Positions 25,494 through 37,612 of a DNA stretch of 64,000 bases are shown here, one piece after another. The stretch covers positions 62,001 to 126,000 of the forward strand of contig WBMZ01006356.1 of the NCBI GenBank assembly GCA_013400975.1. Direction: 5' to 3'. Within the stretch, counting starts at the first letter, position 1, and every line of letters starts with the position of its first letter. The notes below the pieces were generated by a model, which was not told where the DNA came from, did no database searches, and saw only the letters and a list, made by a program, of their open reading frames with translations. Origin of the DNA: Atrichornis clamosus (Eukaryota > Chordata > Aves > Passeriformes > Menuridae). Made by a program: the position numbers and the translations under genes.

Positions 25494-26213
25494 ATGTTTC
25501 AAATCTGCTTGTTTCTTTTGCTGTCCATCCCTTGCATTGCTGCAAGCCTGTGCTCATTTATCAGGAGCCAAGAAGTTCGCAGAGCACCCCGTGCTCACCT
25601 AATCTCTCATGCTCCCATGGCAGTGCTAATGTGTTACAGCTCAATGTCTCACTCGCCTCCATCTCCCCTGGCCAGGAATGCATTTAGCAAAGGGGTCGTA
25701 GTCCTGCCCCAGACCTCACTGACAAAGGGGTCCTCAGACCTTATGCTAGACGCTTTCCCCATAAGCCAGTTATGTGGGAATTTGGCTGTGACCCCTTTCC
25801 CTCTCACCTCCCACAGAGGTTCTAAGACTCCTCTTTTCTGGGTATTCAATTGTCACACAGGGACTCGTGGACACAGATCTCTTTCCATCCCTTCAGTTGC
25901 TGTTTCTCAATGTCTGAGGCAACTACGTCTTTTGTATGTTTCTAATTCCTCCTTTGCACCCCAGAGAAATGCTACTTGGTTGCTTTGCTGCTGGTGGAAA
26001 TCCTTCTGCAGAGCTCTCTGCAGACGTGAGGGATGTGGTGATCATCGGAAAATAGCTGATGTGTCTCAAACAGCTCCTGCAAGGGCTGAATTCCCAGTCA
26101 GCCCAAGCAATCCCGTCAGGGTGTGCAAAATGCCCAGTGGGCCTGAGATAATACTGAGCAATGCTCAACTGGCAGGAGAGCACTGTGTCCTCAAGGCCAC
26201 CGTGGTGGTTTGA
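25494..26213 (+). other. Long open reading frame of unknown standing (239 codons)
   Basis: This is the longest open frame in the window from an ATG; the frame stays open upstream to at least 25449. The predicted start is hydrophobic (MFQICLFLLLSIPCIAASLC), which resembles a signal peptide, but no domain, repeat or cysteine pattern that I recognise follows. A polypyrimidine stretch ending in CAG at 25455-25463 resembles a splice acceptor just before it. The strand is pyrimidine-rich, which reduces stop codons and favours long chance frames. The opposite strand is also open in parts. Most likely non-coding; kept because its length is greater than expected. Confidence 0.12.
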
Positions 26214-26838
26214 CAAAAATCCACTGGCACAGCCCACCACTCTGCCCCTGCCACCCTTCTTTGGTCCATGGGAACACCCTGGGTGCAGGGGGGACACGCA
26301 GCTCTCTGAAGCTCAGCTTCCTGTTGCTCTGGGCATGTGCATTTTTGGCCACTGGCTTCTGATTGTCACTTGGGACCTGTGGGTGCTTCTAGAAAGCAAT
26401 TAACAGCCAGAATTAAAATGGGCAGACCATAGGACTTGGCACTCCGCAGTTGGCAAACGTTCCCTACCCCTCTGGCTTACTTCAAGCCCTGAACCTCGCT
26501 GATTGTATCCTGTTAACAGGCTTTAGTTCTGGATGCCGTTGAGAGTCTGCCAAGCACAATCTGTAGGATGTTTTAATTGGAGCAGAGAACAGTAATAAAA
26601 AGACCTTTGCCCGAGCCCTGCAGATGAGGCTAACAGGAGGGGAGGACCGTGCCGCTGTTGGGTCGCTTCCCTTGAGCTGTCCTTGTTAGAGGGAAGGGAC
26701 TCAAGGTCCCAATTCACTTGCCAGCTGCCTCTTCTGCCTGGCCGCTCTGTACACAGCAGAAATATGCTCTGACCACCCAAAGCCACCCAGGCACAGCAGC
26801 ACTGAACACTTTGCTGTGGCTTGCTGAAGCCAATGCGG

Positions 26839-26888
26839 CAGTGGCATCACTCAGGGAGTGGCATCACTCAGGCAGTGGCATCACTCCC
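26839..26888 (+). repeat. 17-bp minisatellite, about 3 copies
   Basis: CAGTGGCATCACTCAGG (26839-26855) is followed by GAGTGGCATCACTCAGG (26856-26872) and CAGTGGCATCACTCCC (26873-26888). The near identity of the copies points to recent duplication, so the copy number may vary between individuals. Confidence 0.9.
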
Positions 26889-27867
26889 TCCTCTTCTGGG
26901 AGGCTGGGAAAGTCTGTCTGAGGGTCCAGCACAGGGATGGGAGTTTAAGGCATTCCCTTCCTGTAACTGTCATGGGAACAGATATCAAGAAGCATCTGGG
27001 GAAGAGGTTGCAATGTAACATCCTCCTCAGCCTATTTACATTCAAGTGATTTCAGTTTTCAAGGATCTTCCTGGGAATTGGAGGTCAGGATCTGTCCCAT
27101 AGTCTTCACTCACAGCTACTCAAAGCGGAAATATCTATCTTCAAATCTTTCTCTTTGCCTCATCTAGACCCTGCAAGCTGGGCCTTGCCACAGTGGGATG
27201 TCACTACTCACAGGTTTCTTGCAGGAACCTCTCCTCCAGAGCCCCCAAGGTGATGAAGCCATCACCTCTTTACGCCACTTGTGGGACACCTACCCTCAGC
27301 AACTGAAGCTGAATCACAGAAGAGGGCTGGACCAAATCTGTGCTTTGTCACAGAGGTTGTTTCCCGAGGAGCTTAAGCACCAGGACTGCTCTTCCACCTG
27401 GCAGCCTCGGCAGGCAGCAAATGTTTCCTGCTTTCCACCCTCCTTTCCTTTCAGTGTCTGCTTTGAACTGCTTGGTGTTCTTGCTATGCAGCATCACACA
27501 GCACCTGCATTCTGCTTCACAAAGGGCTGCATTTGTACAGGGGTCAGATAGTGCCCCTCCAATCTGCCAACAACATGCTGTTCAGCCAGCAGGAGAACAC
27601 CAGAGGGACAGACTTCAGCATGGCAGCAATGAAATCAGTGCTGCCACAGATTCCAAAGGAGCAATTGCCAAGGACCAGCTTGTCCACATAATTCCTTGAG
27701 GACTGGGATGTGATCACTGGAGGCTTCATCAAGCCCTGCAGATCCCATATGGGCTGGAAACAGGGTCAGGAAGACAACATCCTAGATTATATGACAGCAG
27801 GTCAAAAATCTCATGTTGGTCCCCCTCCCACTGCCCAGCCCCTCCTGGGCATCCCACTGAGGGCAGC

Positions 27868-28030
27868 ACGGGTGGCAAGGCGGCGGGTGGGTCAGCACAG
27901 GGCCGGGGAGGGAGGTGGGTGTCAGTGTGGGGGCCCAGGTCACAGCATCCCATCCATGCTGACTGAAAGCACAGTGTCTCACCCGCTGCCACGCACCAGC
28001 ACGGCGAGACCTGCCGAGGGGGAGCGGGGG
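27868..28030. other. CpG-rich patch containing a G-quadruplex motif
   Basis: About ten CpG dinucleotides in roughly 160 bases. Within it, 27900-27919 has four G runs (3, 4, 3 and 3 bases) with loops of 2, 1 and 4, which meets the usual G3+N1-7 rule on the plus strand. CpG islands with G-quadruplex motifs are common at promoters, but no gene start is visible here. Confidence 0.4.
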
Positions 28031-30932
28031 TGAGGGGTTTGACTGGGACCTCAGTTTCACTTCCTGCCCTGTGTGGGGAGAGATCATTAAAAATATCTGA
28101 CTAAGGCAGACTTCTTTGCTCTCGGTATTACTAAGCCCTCCCCGCTCCCCAGCCCCCTGCAGTGACAGCGGTGTGGGCACAGCTATTTCACTTTCCCCTG
28201 GTTTGCAGACTCACAGGTGGACAGGCAGGTGTACACCACTGCACACCTCCTGGCTTCTCCCAGCATTGCTGGAGCATAATCCTTCTTCCAACAGACCTGG
28301 GGGCTCTTCCCCAGTATCTCAGTTTGTCACAGCATCTTAATCCTCAGAGAGCTCTGAGGATACCAAGTCAGGGTAAAGTGGATGATGCTGAGAGACATCA
28401 GGTGGGGATCAGGTCCCAGGGTTGCTCAGAGCAAGGAAAGGTTTGGGACCCTACTTGCCAGGCACAGCAGAGCTGGGCTGAACAATCACCTCCTATGTGG
28501 TGCTGCAGAGGGGGAAATCTTGGAAATCTCACTCTTGGTCGTCAACAGGTTGATCACAAACTGCTTTCCTTTTGGATTAGAATGGTTACCATGCAAAATA
28601 CAAGCATTTTAACATCTGTCCCTACACCTGCAATATTTGTTTTAGTGGCCATGTTGACTAATGTGCACAGGACTTTACTAATCTGTAACATGCCTTTTCT
28701 TGCCAGAGTAACTTGCACCCAATGCACACACAGACATTGCATCTTAGGGGAACAGTGGTTTGTAATTTGATGTATCCTCTTGCACATATACTAGGCCTTG
28801 TGGTGCAATTAGATGCTCTCTTTTGCAAAGGTAAGAGTAATTAATGCCTCTGCAGAAGCCTGGGAGTTGGGAGTGGGACATGTGAGGTGAGCTAAAACCA
28901 GGTTGCACTGGGTTGAATGGCTATCAGAAACTCATCTCTGAAATAATCAAGGGAATGGCACAGCAGGTCACCTGGAAAGATTATTTCTTCTTGTTTTTCC
29001 ACTCTTGTCTTACTAAACCTTTCTATTGATTTCACTGCAGATAAAGACATACGTACTACACCTACATGGTCTGTCATGAAGGCCAATGTTTCATTCCATG
29101 TTTCCAAATTCCAGATTCACTAACTCTTGAGCTGGATCCACTTTCCTTGTGCATTTTCTTTCCATCTCCAGTGCTATTCTTCCATCTGCACTGATGACTA
29201 CAAGATCCCTTCAGAGGTTGGATTAGATTTCAAAACAGGTGAGATTAACCTGGGGCAAAATATCCACACACCACCTAAGCTCTAAATCCCTTGAGTTTTG
29301 TTGCTACAGAAGACTTGTGTTTTCACCCTGTTGGTGCAAGCAGGTGACAAACTGGCTGCTGGGAATCTGCTGATGTTAACACTGAGCTGCAGGTAAGGGG
29401 AAGCAGCCATATCTCTCCATCAATAACTTGACTGGCATTGTCGGGTTCTGCTTTTGAAAGCTCAGGTGAGATGGCATTCCACCAGGAATGCTGAGCTCTG
29501 CTTGCATGTACACGGGGACCATCTAAACCTTGGGTGTGGAATCATTCGCGGACACAGATGCAGGAGCAGGTGTGAAGGGCGGATGGAGCTGCCCACCCAT
29601 GTCACTGTCCACAGGGAGGGCAGTGGTGCTGACTGGGGCTGATCAGAACTATTGCCTCCCTGGAACACGCTGTGCCTGTGGGGAAAGCCCTGGACACCCT
29701 CCCACTGCTGTCACTTCACATGGAGCCAGTGAGATGGGAGCAGGGCTGGCACCCTGTGGGAAGGCACTGTGGGAGGAGGAACCCAGAGCATTATTTCGTG
29801 GTAGCAGAAGAAGCTGATTAATAAGCCCAGAAGTGCTGGGCCAAGCCCACTCTGGGGAGAGAGAGGGTTTGCAGTGAATCTATCCTCACTTTTCCTTACA
29901 GAAGTGACATGATGGATAGCTGCAGTGGTGGAATCACTAACGGGAAAAATTATTTCCTGCACAGGTGGATCCCTGAATTTAAAACCCTGGAAACAACTTG
30001 TTTGGGGATGCTGCTGAGCAGGAGATAATGCAGACAAAGCCCCTCAGAGTGAACATACCACACTGCTCTCCTGGAAAGTAAACCCTGACAGGAATGTACC
30101 CTTGGAGGCTGGAGGACACCTTATGCATTCAGCAGCGAACCCATCCTGTCATGCACAGGCTGCTCCTTCAAAACAGAAGAGACTGGTCAGAGCCTGGGGG
30201 CCATTTTTGTACAAAGTAGCCAGGAACTAGAGAGAAGTGGCTATTTTCAATGGTTAATTTAAGGGAGTTGAGGATTTTGCATGTGATTTCATAAAACACA
30301 TGAGCAGTCTTCTTCAATAACATAGATCTTTAGGAAATGTGAGGCTATGTGTGCTGTTTCCATCACCCCAGGGTGCTGCAGGTGTGCGGAGTGCTTAGGA
30401 TGCTTCAGAGAGGAAGGAGGGAAAGAAAAGCTTTTGGGATGAAGTGGTTTTTGTTCAGCTAATCAAAGCTCCTCAGTCAGGGCTAGAACAAAGCACCCAA
30501 GACCTCTCCTTTTTCTCCACTGTCACATGAGAGAGGTCACTGTTGGTTGTCATCATGCAGGAGGTTGCAGGTTGCTGTGACCCTGGTGCCCTGGGCAGTC
30601 CCATGCTCCAAAGCAATGCCCTGTGCTGAGCAGTGCAGCTCCTCTGGGTGCTGCTGAAGGACATCTGCCAGTCAACACTGACTCTTCCCAGGTCACCCTG
30701 AGCAGGAACTGCCTCAGCCAGGTGTGATCCTAGCCTGCTGTCCCAGGGCCAGGACCCACCTCCCAAACAACTCCAAGCTTCCAGTGCTGGCCAAGGGTAC
30801 TCGACGTGGGCTTTGGACAGGAGAAGCTGAGGGTGGCTGGTGTTGGGTGAGCCCTGGGTAGCAGTCCAAGGGTGACTGGTCCATGCAGGATACCCTGAGA
30901 TTGGTACATCATTACCTCCTCCAGCCTCTGCA

Positions 30933-30963
30933 GGGCAGAGGGGTGGGGAAAATGGGGTGAGGG
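30933..30963 (+). other. G-quadruplex motif with five G runs
   Basis: Runs of 3, 4, 4, 4 and 3 guanines are separated by loops of 4, 1, 5 and 3 bases. This satisfies the canonical rule with one run to spare. The fold is inferred from the pattern only. Confidence 0.7.
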
Positions 30964-31626
30964 AATGTGAGTGTGTGTACCTGTGGGTGCAGGACAAAGC
31001 ATGTAAATGAGGTAAAGAACATGCCATGTGTGTGAGGATGGAGGTTTGGAAAGGAAAAATTACTTCACCACAAAACAGAATTCCTTTACCTGTTTTTCTC
31101 ATAAAGCAGCATGAGGATGTTTCTTCTAAAGCAGCCTCCTTTCACAGCAGCTGCATTATGAAATTACTTCTTTTTAACAAATCCATCTGCCTGCTTTTTA
31201 ATAAGCAGGGCTTTCCACCATTGTATATGTGCAAGGTCTGACCTTTTCATAGGAAAAAACATTCATAACCAAAAACTATAAATAGAAACCTTCAGACTGG
31301 AGCAGATCAAGATGTAGGTTTTGTGACTTTTTTTTTCTTTAACCAACATAATGTGGGAGGGAAAGGAACAAGCTTTTATAAAAAGTCATAAACTTCTGTT
31401 ATTGCCTTCAGCTTACTTAATATTTACTGAAACATTTAATGAAAGCCTTAACAGTAAGGCTTACAAGACTTCTGTATCAAAGCAGGTATTTTTACAAAGG
31501 AAAGGAAAAAAATATTAGAAGTATGTTTAGTTTAGTAAAAAGGGTACTTCCCCCAGCTACGTAATGAAAACTTTATACAAGGTTTGCATTTCTAGGATAA
31601 GTTAAGTTTTATATTTTGTTCATGTT

Positions 31627-31735
31627 CTGGTTCTGCAAACTCTCATATATACATATAACTTTGCTCATGAGTACAGACAGCCTTCAAAGGGACTACTCAT
31701 GTGAGAAAAGCTGATCATACATTGTTTCCACTTCA
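31627..31735 (+). repeat. Palindromic MITE-like fossil
   Basis: GGTTCTGCAAACTCTCATAT starts the left arm (31629-31648), AACTTTGCTCATGAGTA follows at 31657-31673, and GGGACTACTCATGTGAGAAA begins the right arm at 31689. The left-arm AACTTTGCTCATGAGTA is roughly complementary to the right-arm TACTCATGTGAGAAAAGCT, so the self-complementary design is visible in the sequence itself. It matches a sauropsid repeat consensus that I recall ('gatcctgcaaactcttactcacatgagtaactttactcatgtgagtag...'). Non-autonomous and long dead. Confidence 0.6.
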
Positions 31736-33282
31736 AGCCATATTTGGTCCTGTATTTTAAGTCCCAGATGCTGAAGGCAGGTGATTACATAAGAATCTCA
31801 GCTTTCTTTAACAGAAAAAAAAGGGGGGGAAAAGTAAGTTCTAAATCTTGTGGTTGAAGAGAAGGCTTGAAAGAATGTCCTCCATGGAGCTTCAGAGCCA
31901 AAAGGCAAATAATAACAAAACCAATCTTCCACCTAAATCTGTTAATCACAGAGATTTCTTGATTGGGAGCAATATTTGTTAAGTGTACAACAAAAGAGTT
32001 CAAGAAAGGGGAGTAGGAAATGATCAGTGCAGTTGTGGCTTATTTGAGCCACAGCTGCAAATCACTGTTGCCACATGCAAAGACCCTTGGTGGATGCCCT
32101 CACAGGTGCTCTGAAGAGCTTCACTTAGCAAACACTCAGGTATGTCAAAGTGAATCAAGAGAAGGCTTTGGTTAACATGCATTTCACTCATCTGCTGTAT
32201 CCCATGCCTCAGATTCTAGGATATGCATATCTCCTCTGATATATAAGACAGCACAGAAAATAAAGCAACTTGCCTGGTGCTGTCAGTATGGAAATAAAAA
32301 TAAGATGTTTGCTGTAGCCACTGAAGTGTACAGTGGTGATACAATGCTTCAAGCCTCTCTGTTCCTTTTTTATATACTTCAGCAGCATAAGAAACAATTA
32401 CACTGATCCATATTTCATCAGGCATTGTGGGCTGAGCATCTTCCATGACCATTGTGTAGCTTCACAAGTGTTGACTTCAGCTTCCTTAGAGAAGTATCTT
32501 TGTGCTGTGGCTGCTCAGGGCCAGGCTCCCTTCTCCCAAGAGGCAATGCCTCACCACCACTGCTCCACAGCACAGCGACAGCCTCCCCTTGAACTGAGCA
32601 CCTCCAGTACTCTGGCACTGCTCGCTTCAGGGACCAAACCATGGGGTTTGTCCAGCACTCACAACAAAGAACATTGTCTCTTTTCTTCTGCAAGGCATTT
32701 TAGGATGAGTTCATGTCACCACTTCCCCAATACCTCTAGCTATTTTTTTTTCATGCATTGAAAATGGGAAGATACTTAGAGATCGTAGAAACTAGAGTGG
32801 GTTGGTGATTTCTGCAGAGATCTCTGCTTGTGCCAGCACAGCTCTGTGGGCACAAGCACATGCGCACACTCACTGCACGTGGAGTTTGCCTCACAGCTTC
32901 ATTTCTCCCAAATGATGATGACTTGTTAGCCAAAAGCCTCCCAGGCAGGAATGTTTGAAATGTTTTTCAGAAGCTGCAATTGCTGCAGAGATATCAAGAC
33001 CCAAAAGTCACGCAAATGATACGCAAACCCTTGGGGCAGCCAGGAAAGATGTCATGAATCCTGCCTGGGGGTTTGAAGAGAGGGGAACCCCACCATCCAC
33101 GTGCGGAAAAGTGGGGCATGGATTTTGCCCAGCACCTGCTGTGTGGCTGCTCTCCCTCACTTGGGCTGGATGCAAAGATGCAAGAGGGGCTGTCCTTGGG
33201 ACAACTTGAACTCTATAAGAGATGTCTGTTTTAAGAACAAAAAGATTCCTTTCTGCAGATCTGCCCTAGAAATGGTCTTTAA
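31736..33282. other. Non-coding stretch, no gene recognised
   Basis: Short open frames only, including 32333-32761 and its opposite-strand shadow. I see no recognisable repeat or exon. Confidence 0.5.
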
Positions 33283-33351
33283 GGTGAAATCTGGGTCTGC
33301 GGAAGCTGATGGCAAAGTCCCCGTGGACTTTGGTCTGGTCCAAATTCCACC
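33283..33351. repeat. Palindromic MITE-like fossil
   Basis: GGTGAAATCTGGGTCTGC at the left and TGGTCCAAATTCCACC at the right are inverted copies with mismatches. The central TGATGGCAAAGTCCCCGTGG corresponds to 'tcaatggcaaaactcccattg' of a family common in turtles, crocodilians and birds. About 70 bases, near the usual length of such short elements. Confidence 0.6.
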
Positions 33352-33751
33352 CTTTGGGTTTGACTGCTGTCCAGCCACTGCCTAAGCCTGAGCTTGGCCT
33401 TCTGCCCTACGCTGGGTTTCCTTCTACAGCCATGGAGTGGGGCCTAGGTTGTATCTCACCAATAAAACAAACAGAATTATATGATGCAAGGGTGTTTGAG
33501 TCGTGATTTTCATCAGCGTTTCCTTTTCACTGAGCTCAAAGTCTAGTTTGAATGCAGCCTACTATTTCAGTCCACAAGAAAAGGCTACATAGAAAATAGG
33601 TTTTGAATCAGATGCTTTACATAAACCATGGGTTTTACTAAAAACTGATCCATTCTGCTCTTTTTCACTCCTACAGTAGCAACTTAGCAGGGAGGCATTA
33701 GAAGTTTCAGTACTTTCATCTTGTCTCAGAATATTTAAGGTCGCCATAGCA

Positions 33752-33753
<2 letters not shown>

Positions 33754-33783
<30 letters not shown>
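33754..33783 (+). repeat. (TAA)10 microsatellite
   Basis: Ten uninterrupted TAA units. It is the longest perfect microsatellite with a unit over one base in the window, and likely polymorphic. Confidence 0.97.
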
Positions 33784-33785
<2 letters not shown>

Positions 33786-35320
33786 TAAACAATTAAATCA
33801 TTCACCACAACTGATTTGTTAGAGGAATTTTGCTGCATGTGGGCATGATAAGTCATCCAGAAATAGGTCATAATTTTCTGAAATGTATCTGAAGTGCAGG
33901 ATTATTTGCCAAGTAAATTATACCAAATAAATTCCTTTCACTGTTAGTAGACGGTGCTTTTATTTTGAGTTGTTTTGACTGAGTAGCATCAAGGTTCACA
34001 TGGTGAACATCTCTTTCTTGGTTGGGAACTGGGGCAGTCACCTGGCTGAACCCAGCCATGCATGCATGTTCAGCCTAAGGGTACACAGAGAGGTTGATTT
34101 TGGTGACCAGTCCGTGTGCCATTAACACAGAGCCCTTTCTGCAGCAATGGTCTTGGTGCTGTCCTAAGCCTGGGGGTGCTGCAGTGAGAAACAAAAGTAA
34201 CGTTTTAACTGCCCTTCCTGAGATTCAGGTGGGTTGGGGAGACTGTCCCAAACAGCCACGTAGGAGATGAAACTGTGAGGGCTGTGGGAAGATGAAACCG
34301 ATCCCTCCTTCCTTTTGGACAAAGTAAATTGTGGTCTCCCTTTGCTTTGCACCCAGCCTTGCTCAGCCCTGGCTGATGCACCTGGTTTTTGGTGTCCTTG
34401 CAAGAAGTTGCCTGAGCCAAGTACTGAACATGCAGCTGCTTATAAATGATGTGAAGAACTTCTGGATGAACTTTGGATTGTCCTCTTGTATTTTCCAGAT
34501 TTTTACTCAAACCAAGGAGATCTCCAGACTGGAGTAGCCAAAGGCTACTTCAATGCCTCCCCTTCAGCCCTCCCCTGAAAGAAAGAGATAAGCAAAATCA
34601 TGGCTGTCTCTGATACTGTGATTTATGAAGAGCCCACATAGATTTAGAAAGAAAAGTGTCAAGATTCCTTATGCCAAGAAATTTTCATTTTAAATAAGGA
34701 AGAAAAAAATTCAGCCCAAAAATCAGAGGGGAGATCCTTGTGAAAAGAAAAAGATCCATCAGAACTGCCCTTTTCAAGAGTTTTGCAGGTTTGTGAGCAA
34801 GTCAGCTTTTAGAGTGCCTGAGATCAATCTACATGCAAGAAGTCATTTTTGTCTAAGGAGTTGCTTGGCCCTTCCAGAGCTTGAGTTAGTGGTGAGGACA
34901 AGAAAACTCTTTGTACAACGACCCTCTGAGGCAGCTTAAGGCAGGCTCAAGCCCACTGATGTCAGTTGGAAACCTTTCAAGGTGTGTGGCAAATAACTTG
35001 AAATTCCAGCAAACAGAAGGTAAGAGAAGTTTGTCAGGGCCATTGCAAACGAGATTTTTGTCAAAAGATGAATCATCCGTCCCACTACTTTCTTTTGTAC
35101 TCATCCCACAGTATGAAGCAAAGAGATCCTTGCTGATATGAATCTCAGCATTTATTGCAATCCTGTGCCTGTGTGTGGGAATGCAGGAGACTTCCCTACT
35201 GTGCTTGGAATTGTAATGCTACAGAGGTGTTTATATGTGTGGGGCTTATTCCTTTATGAGAAGTGGGATAAATTGTGCTTGAATAAATCCAGCACCCAAC
35301 CACCCTAGGGAATTATTCTG

Positions 35321-35359
35321 TCTATCACTCTAATGCCCACTCTATCACTCTAACTGCAC
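35321..35359 (+). repeat. 20-bp tandem duplication
   Basis: TCTATCACTCTAATGCCCAC is followed directly by TCTATCACTCTAACTGCAC. Two copies, the second with a small change. Confidence 0.85.
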
Positions 35360-35694
35360 TAGTTAAAGAAAAGCACACTCTTGACCAACATACAAGTATG
35401 AAAACACAGGCTTTCCAGCTTTCTAGGGTTCTGACAGAACAAAGGTGATTTAAATGGGTTGTAAATTAATTTCTGTGTGCATTAAGACTCTTTACACAGC
35501 CTGAACAGTATAAAAGAGCTTCAGGTTCACCCAGAATTAGCCTGAATAAATTCAGAAGGCCATATTTCTTTACATAGCACATAATCATTTCCAAAGCATC
35601 TGTCATAAAAGGGGATGATTGAAACAGATTTCCTAGTGGATAATTTCCTGCCTGTCCCTTGTGCTTTCATCTCAGGAAACTGAATGGAAAACTC

Positions 35695-35745
35695 ATGGCC
35701 ACCAGTGAGAAAACTCCATTGATCTCAGTGGACTTTGGTTCAGCT
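35695..35745. repeat. Partial palindromic MITE-like fossil
   Basis: ACTCCATTGATCTCAGTGGA at 35714-35733, with CTTTGGTTCAG after it, corresponds to 'actcccattgacttcagtggactttggatcag', part of a recurrent sauropsid palindromic repeat. The flanking arms are weak. Assigned by recollection of the family. Confidence 0.45.
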
Positions 35746-36361
35746 CTGAAAGACATGAGAACAGATACTGAGAATTTGGGTTTCTGGGGCTCGGGGCAGC
35801 ACTGCCCCTATTTGACACAGCACAGCAAGAACAACACACAGCAGAGCTCCTTCCCACAGCCATCATGCTGTGATCCCCCTTCTTTTCCAGTGCTCTCAAC
35901 ACAGCCAATGTGACATGGGGTTATGGAAATGGATAGTAACATGGACCTGTGATCTGGGAAGTAGGTCTCAAATTGACACTGTTGGAGACTGTGGGAGTAA
36001 TCCACTGATCAGCTAGTGTGGCTCAGGATGGGAAATTTCCTGTTCAGGTGGATCTTCCCCATGTTTCCCACTGTCACTCCTCCCACTCCACCTCAGCAGA
36101 TGAGAGCAGGGTTAATTAATGTGTCTCCAAGAAGGACATAAAGATGTGTAGTGAATGTCTAGGGAAGTTTCTCATATTGCTTTCTGAAAAAAACATCTCA
36201 CATCACAACACATGAATCTTCATTCCCATAGGAGCTGGGACAGCTGATTCAGTGGGTAAAAACCTGGTGCGTGCTGAGGTAGCTATTGCTGACTTGAGTT
36301 GAGAATGAGATCGTCAGTGAAATGAATTGATGGTTTCAGTTCCAGATCTGGTGGGCAAATT

Positions 36362-36394
36362 AAAAAAAAAAAAACCAACAAAACCCAACCAAAA
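36362..36394 (+). repeat. A-rich low-complexity run ending in CCAA units
   Basis: A 12-base A run followed by repeated CCAA-like units. Similar strings occur at 12820-12833, 14013-14027 and 58121-58170. Confidence 0.85.
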
Positions 36395-37482
36395 CTGGGC
36401 TGTGTAATTCAATGCTTGCTCTCAAGAAGCCATACAGCACAGAAGTCAAGCATGGAGACTTCTGCCCTTCAATACCAGCTCATATTCCCCAGCTGCAGGA
36501 GGCAGGAGAGGTAGGCAAGGACCCTGCCTGGAATGCTGGCAGCATCCAGGGTCCAGAGGGTTTGCTCCTGTATGTCCCTTCCCTGGGAAAAAAAGCAGCA
36601 CCAGGCAAAAACAGTGAAGTGAAAAGCAAACCTCCATCTCTTCAAGATCTCATTCATCCCAAGACTGCCTGAAATGATTCAGATATAAATATTATCATAC
36701 CAGAGTTTTTTGGCATTTTCATTCAAGTACAAGGGAATTTCGGTTAACCCCCCAGTGGCCAGAAGATATAGGAGGAAAGCCAGATCCATGAGAGTTGTCA
36801 AGTCAACATCCCTGTATCTCCTGCCAGTTATACCAGTGTGAGTTTCACTGTTGCCATCTGAGGAATGGTAAGCAGATTTCAAAGGTTTTAAATGTTCCCA
36901 CCACATCACTGTGAAAGAAGTGAAAAAACACCTCTTTCAACAAAGAAGGAGAAGGGGACACTGGAGATAAAAGTGTGAATTTAGGAACCTGGTGGCAGAG
37001 CAGTGGGGAGCAGGCAGGAGCTCCTGGCTGACAGGAACACGGCCTTCCTGAGCAGGCAGTCAACAGGACGAGTAGCAGGAACAATGAGCTAAGCACTGTG
37101 ATGGAAACAAACACCTTTTTTTAGGCTCTCTGCACTAAGCTGCTTTTATCACACCATTCATTTGGGAAGAAAGCAGCACAGCAAAACAAGGTGCACACAC
37201 AAAGCTGCACAATGCCTGAGCTCACACAAGTTACCAGCCAAAAAATTTAGTTGTTAAATTGTTTCATTTAATGGTTTGGGTCTGCAGTGATCTTGTATGA
37301 TGTTAAGTCTTTGGAACTGGATACAGCTGAGTTAATCCTTCTGGGCATAACATGGATGATCCATGAGGGGGCTGAGGACCACAAGTGGTTGCTAACTTCT
37401 TCTGGGCAGCCAAAGCCAATATTTCCACCATGTGAGTCTTCCATGAAGGCTCATGAGCTGTTTTACAGACAAACACGTAACA

Positions 37483-37494
37483 CACGTGCACGTG
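37483..37494. promoter_or_regulatory. Two adjacent CACGTG E-boxes
   Basis: The same 12-base palindrome CACGTGCACGTG as at 21094. It lies in ordinary, not CpG-rich, surroundings. Possible site for basic helix-loop-helix zipper factors; this is an inference from the string alone. Confidence 0.3.
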
Positions 37495-37595
37495 AAACCC
37501 CCTGGCAAAAACAATGGTTGTTTTGCATGCCAAATGTGTCAGTTGCATTTCGTTTTACAACTGAATTCATTCTCAAGTCACGAATGAAAATATTT

Positions 37596-37612
37596 AAAAA
37601 AAAAAAAAAAAA
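37596..37612 (+). repeat. Poly(A) run, 17 bases
   Basis: Seventeen consecutive A bases. No upstream polyadenylation signal at 10-30 bases and no recognisable parent sequence, so it is recorded as a mononucleotide microsatellite. Confidence 0.9.

Larger units (their letters stand above)
26214..31626. other. Non-coding stretch with minisatellite, CpG and G-quadruplex motifs
   Basis: No supported gene. It holds a 17-bp minisatellite (26839-26888), a CpG-rich patch (about 27868-28030) and two strict G-quadruplex motifs (27900-27919 and 30933-30963). Frames at 28162-28770 and 30473-31102 show no recognisable domain. Confidence 0.45.
33352..35694. other. Non-coding stretch with a (TAA)10 microsatellite
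   Basis: No gene recognised. It contains the trinucleotide microsatellite at 33754-33783 and a 20-bp tandem duplication at 35321-35359 (TCTATCACTCTAATGCCCAC-type). The rest shows only short chance frames. Confidence 0.5.

Noticed and set aside
29200..29240. CR1 3'-end-like GAGGTTGGATTAGATTT
   Set aside because: Too short, and the expected following sequence is absent.
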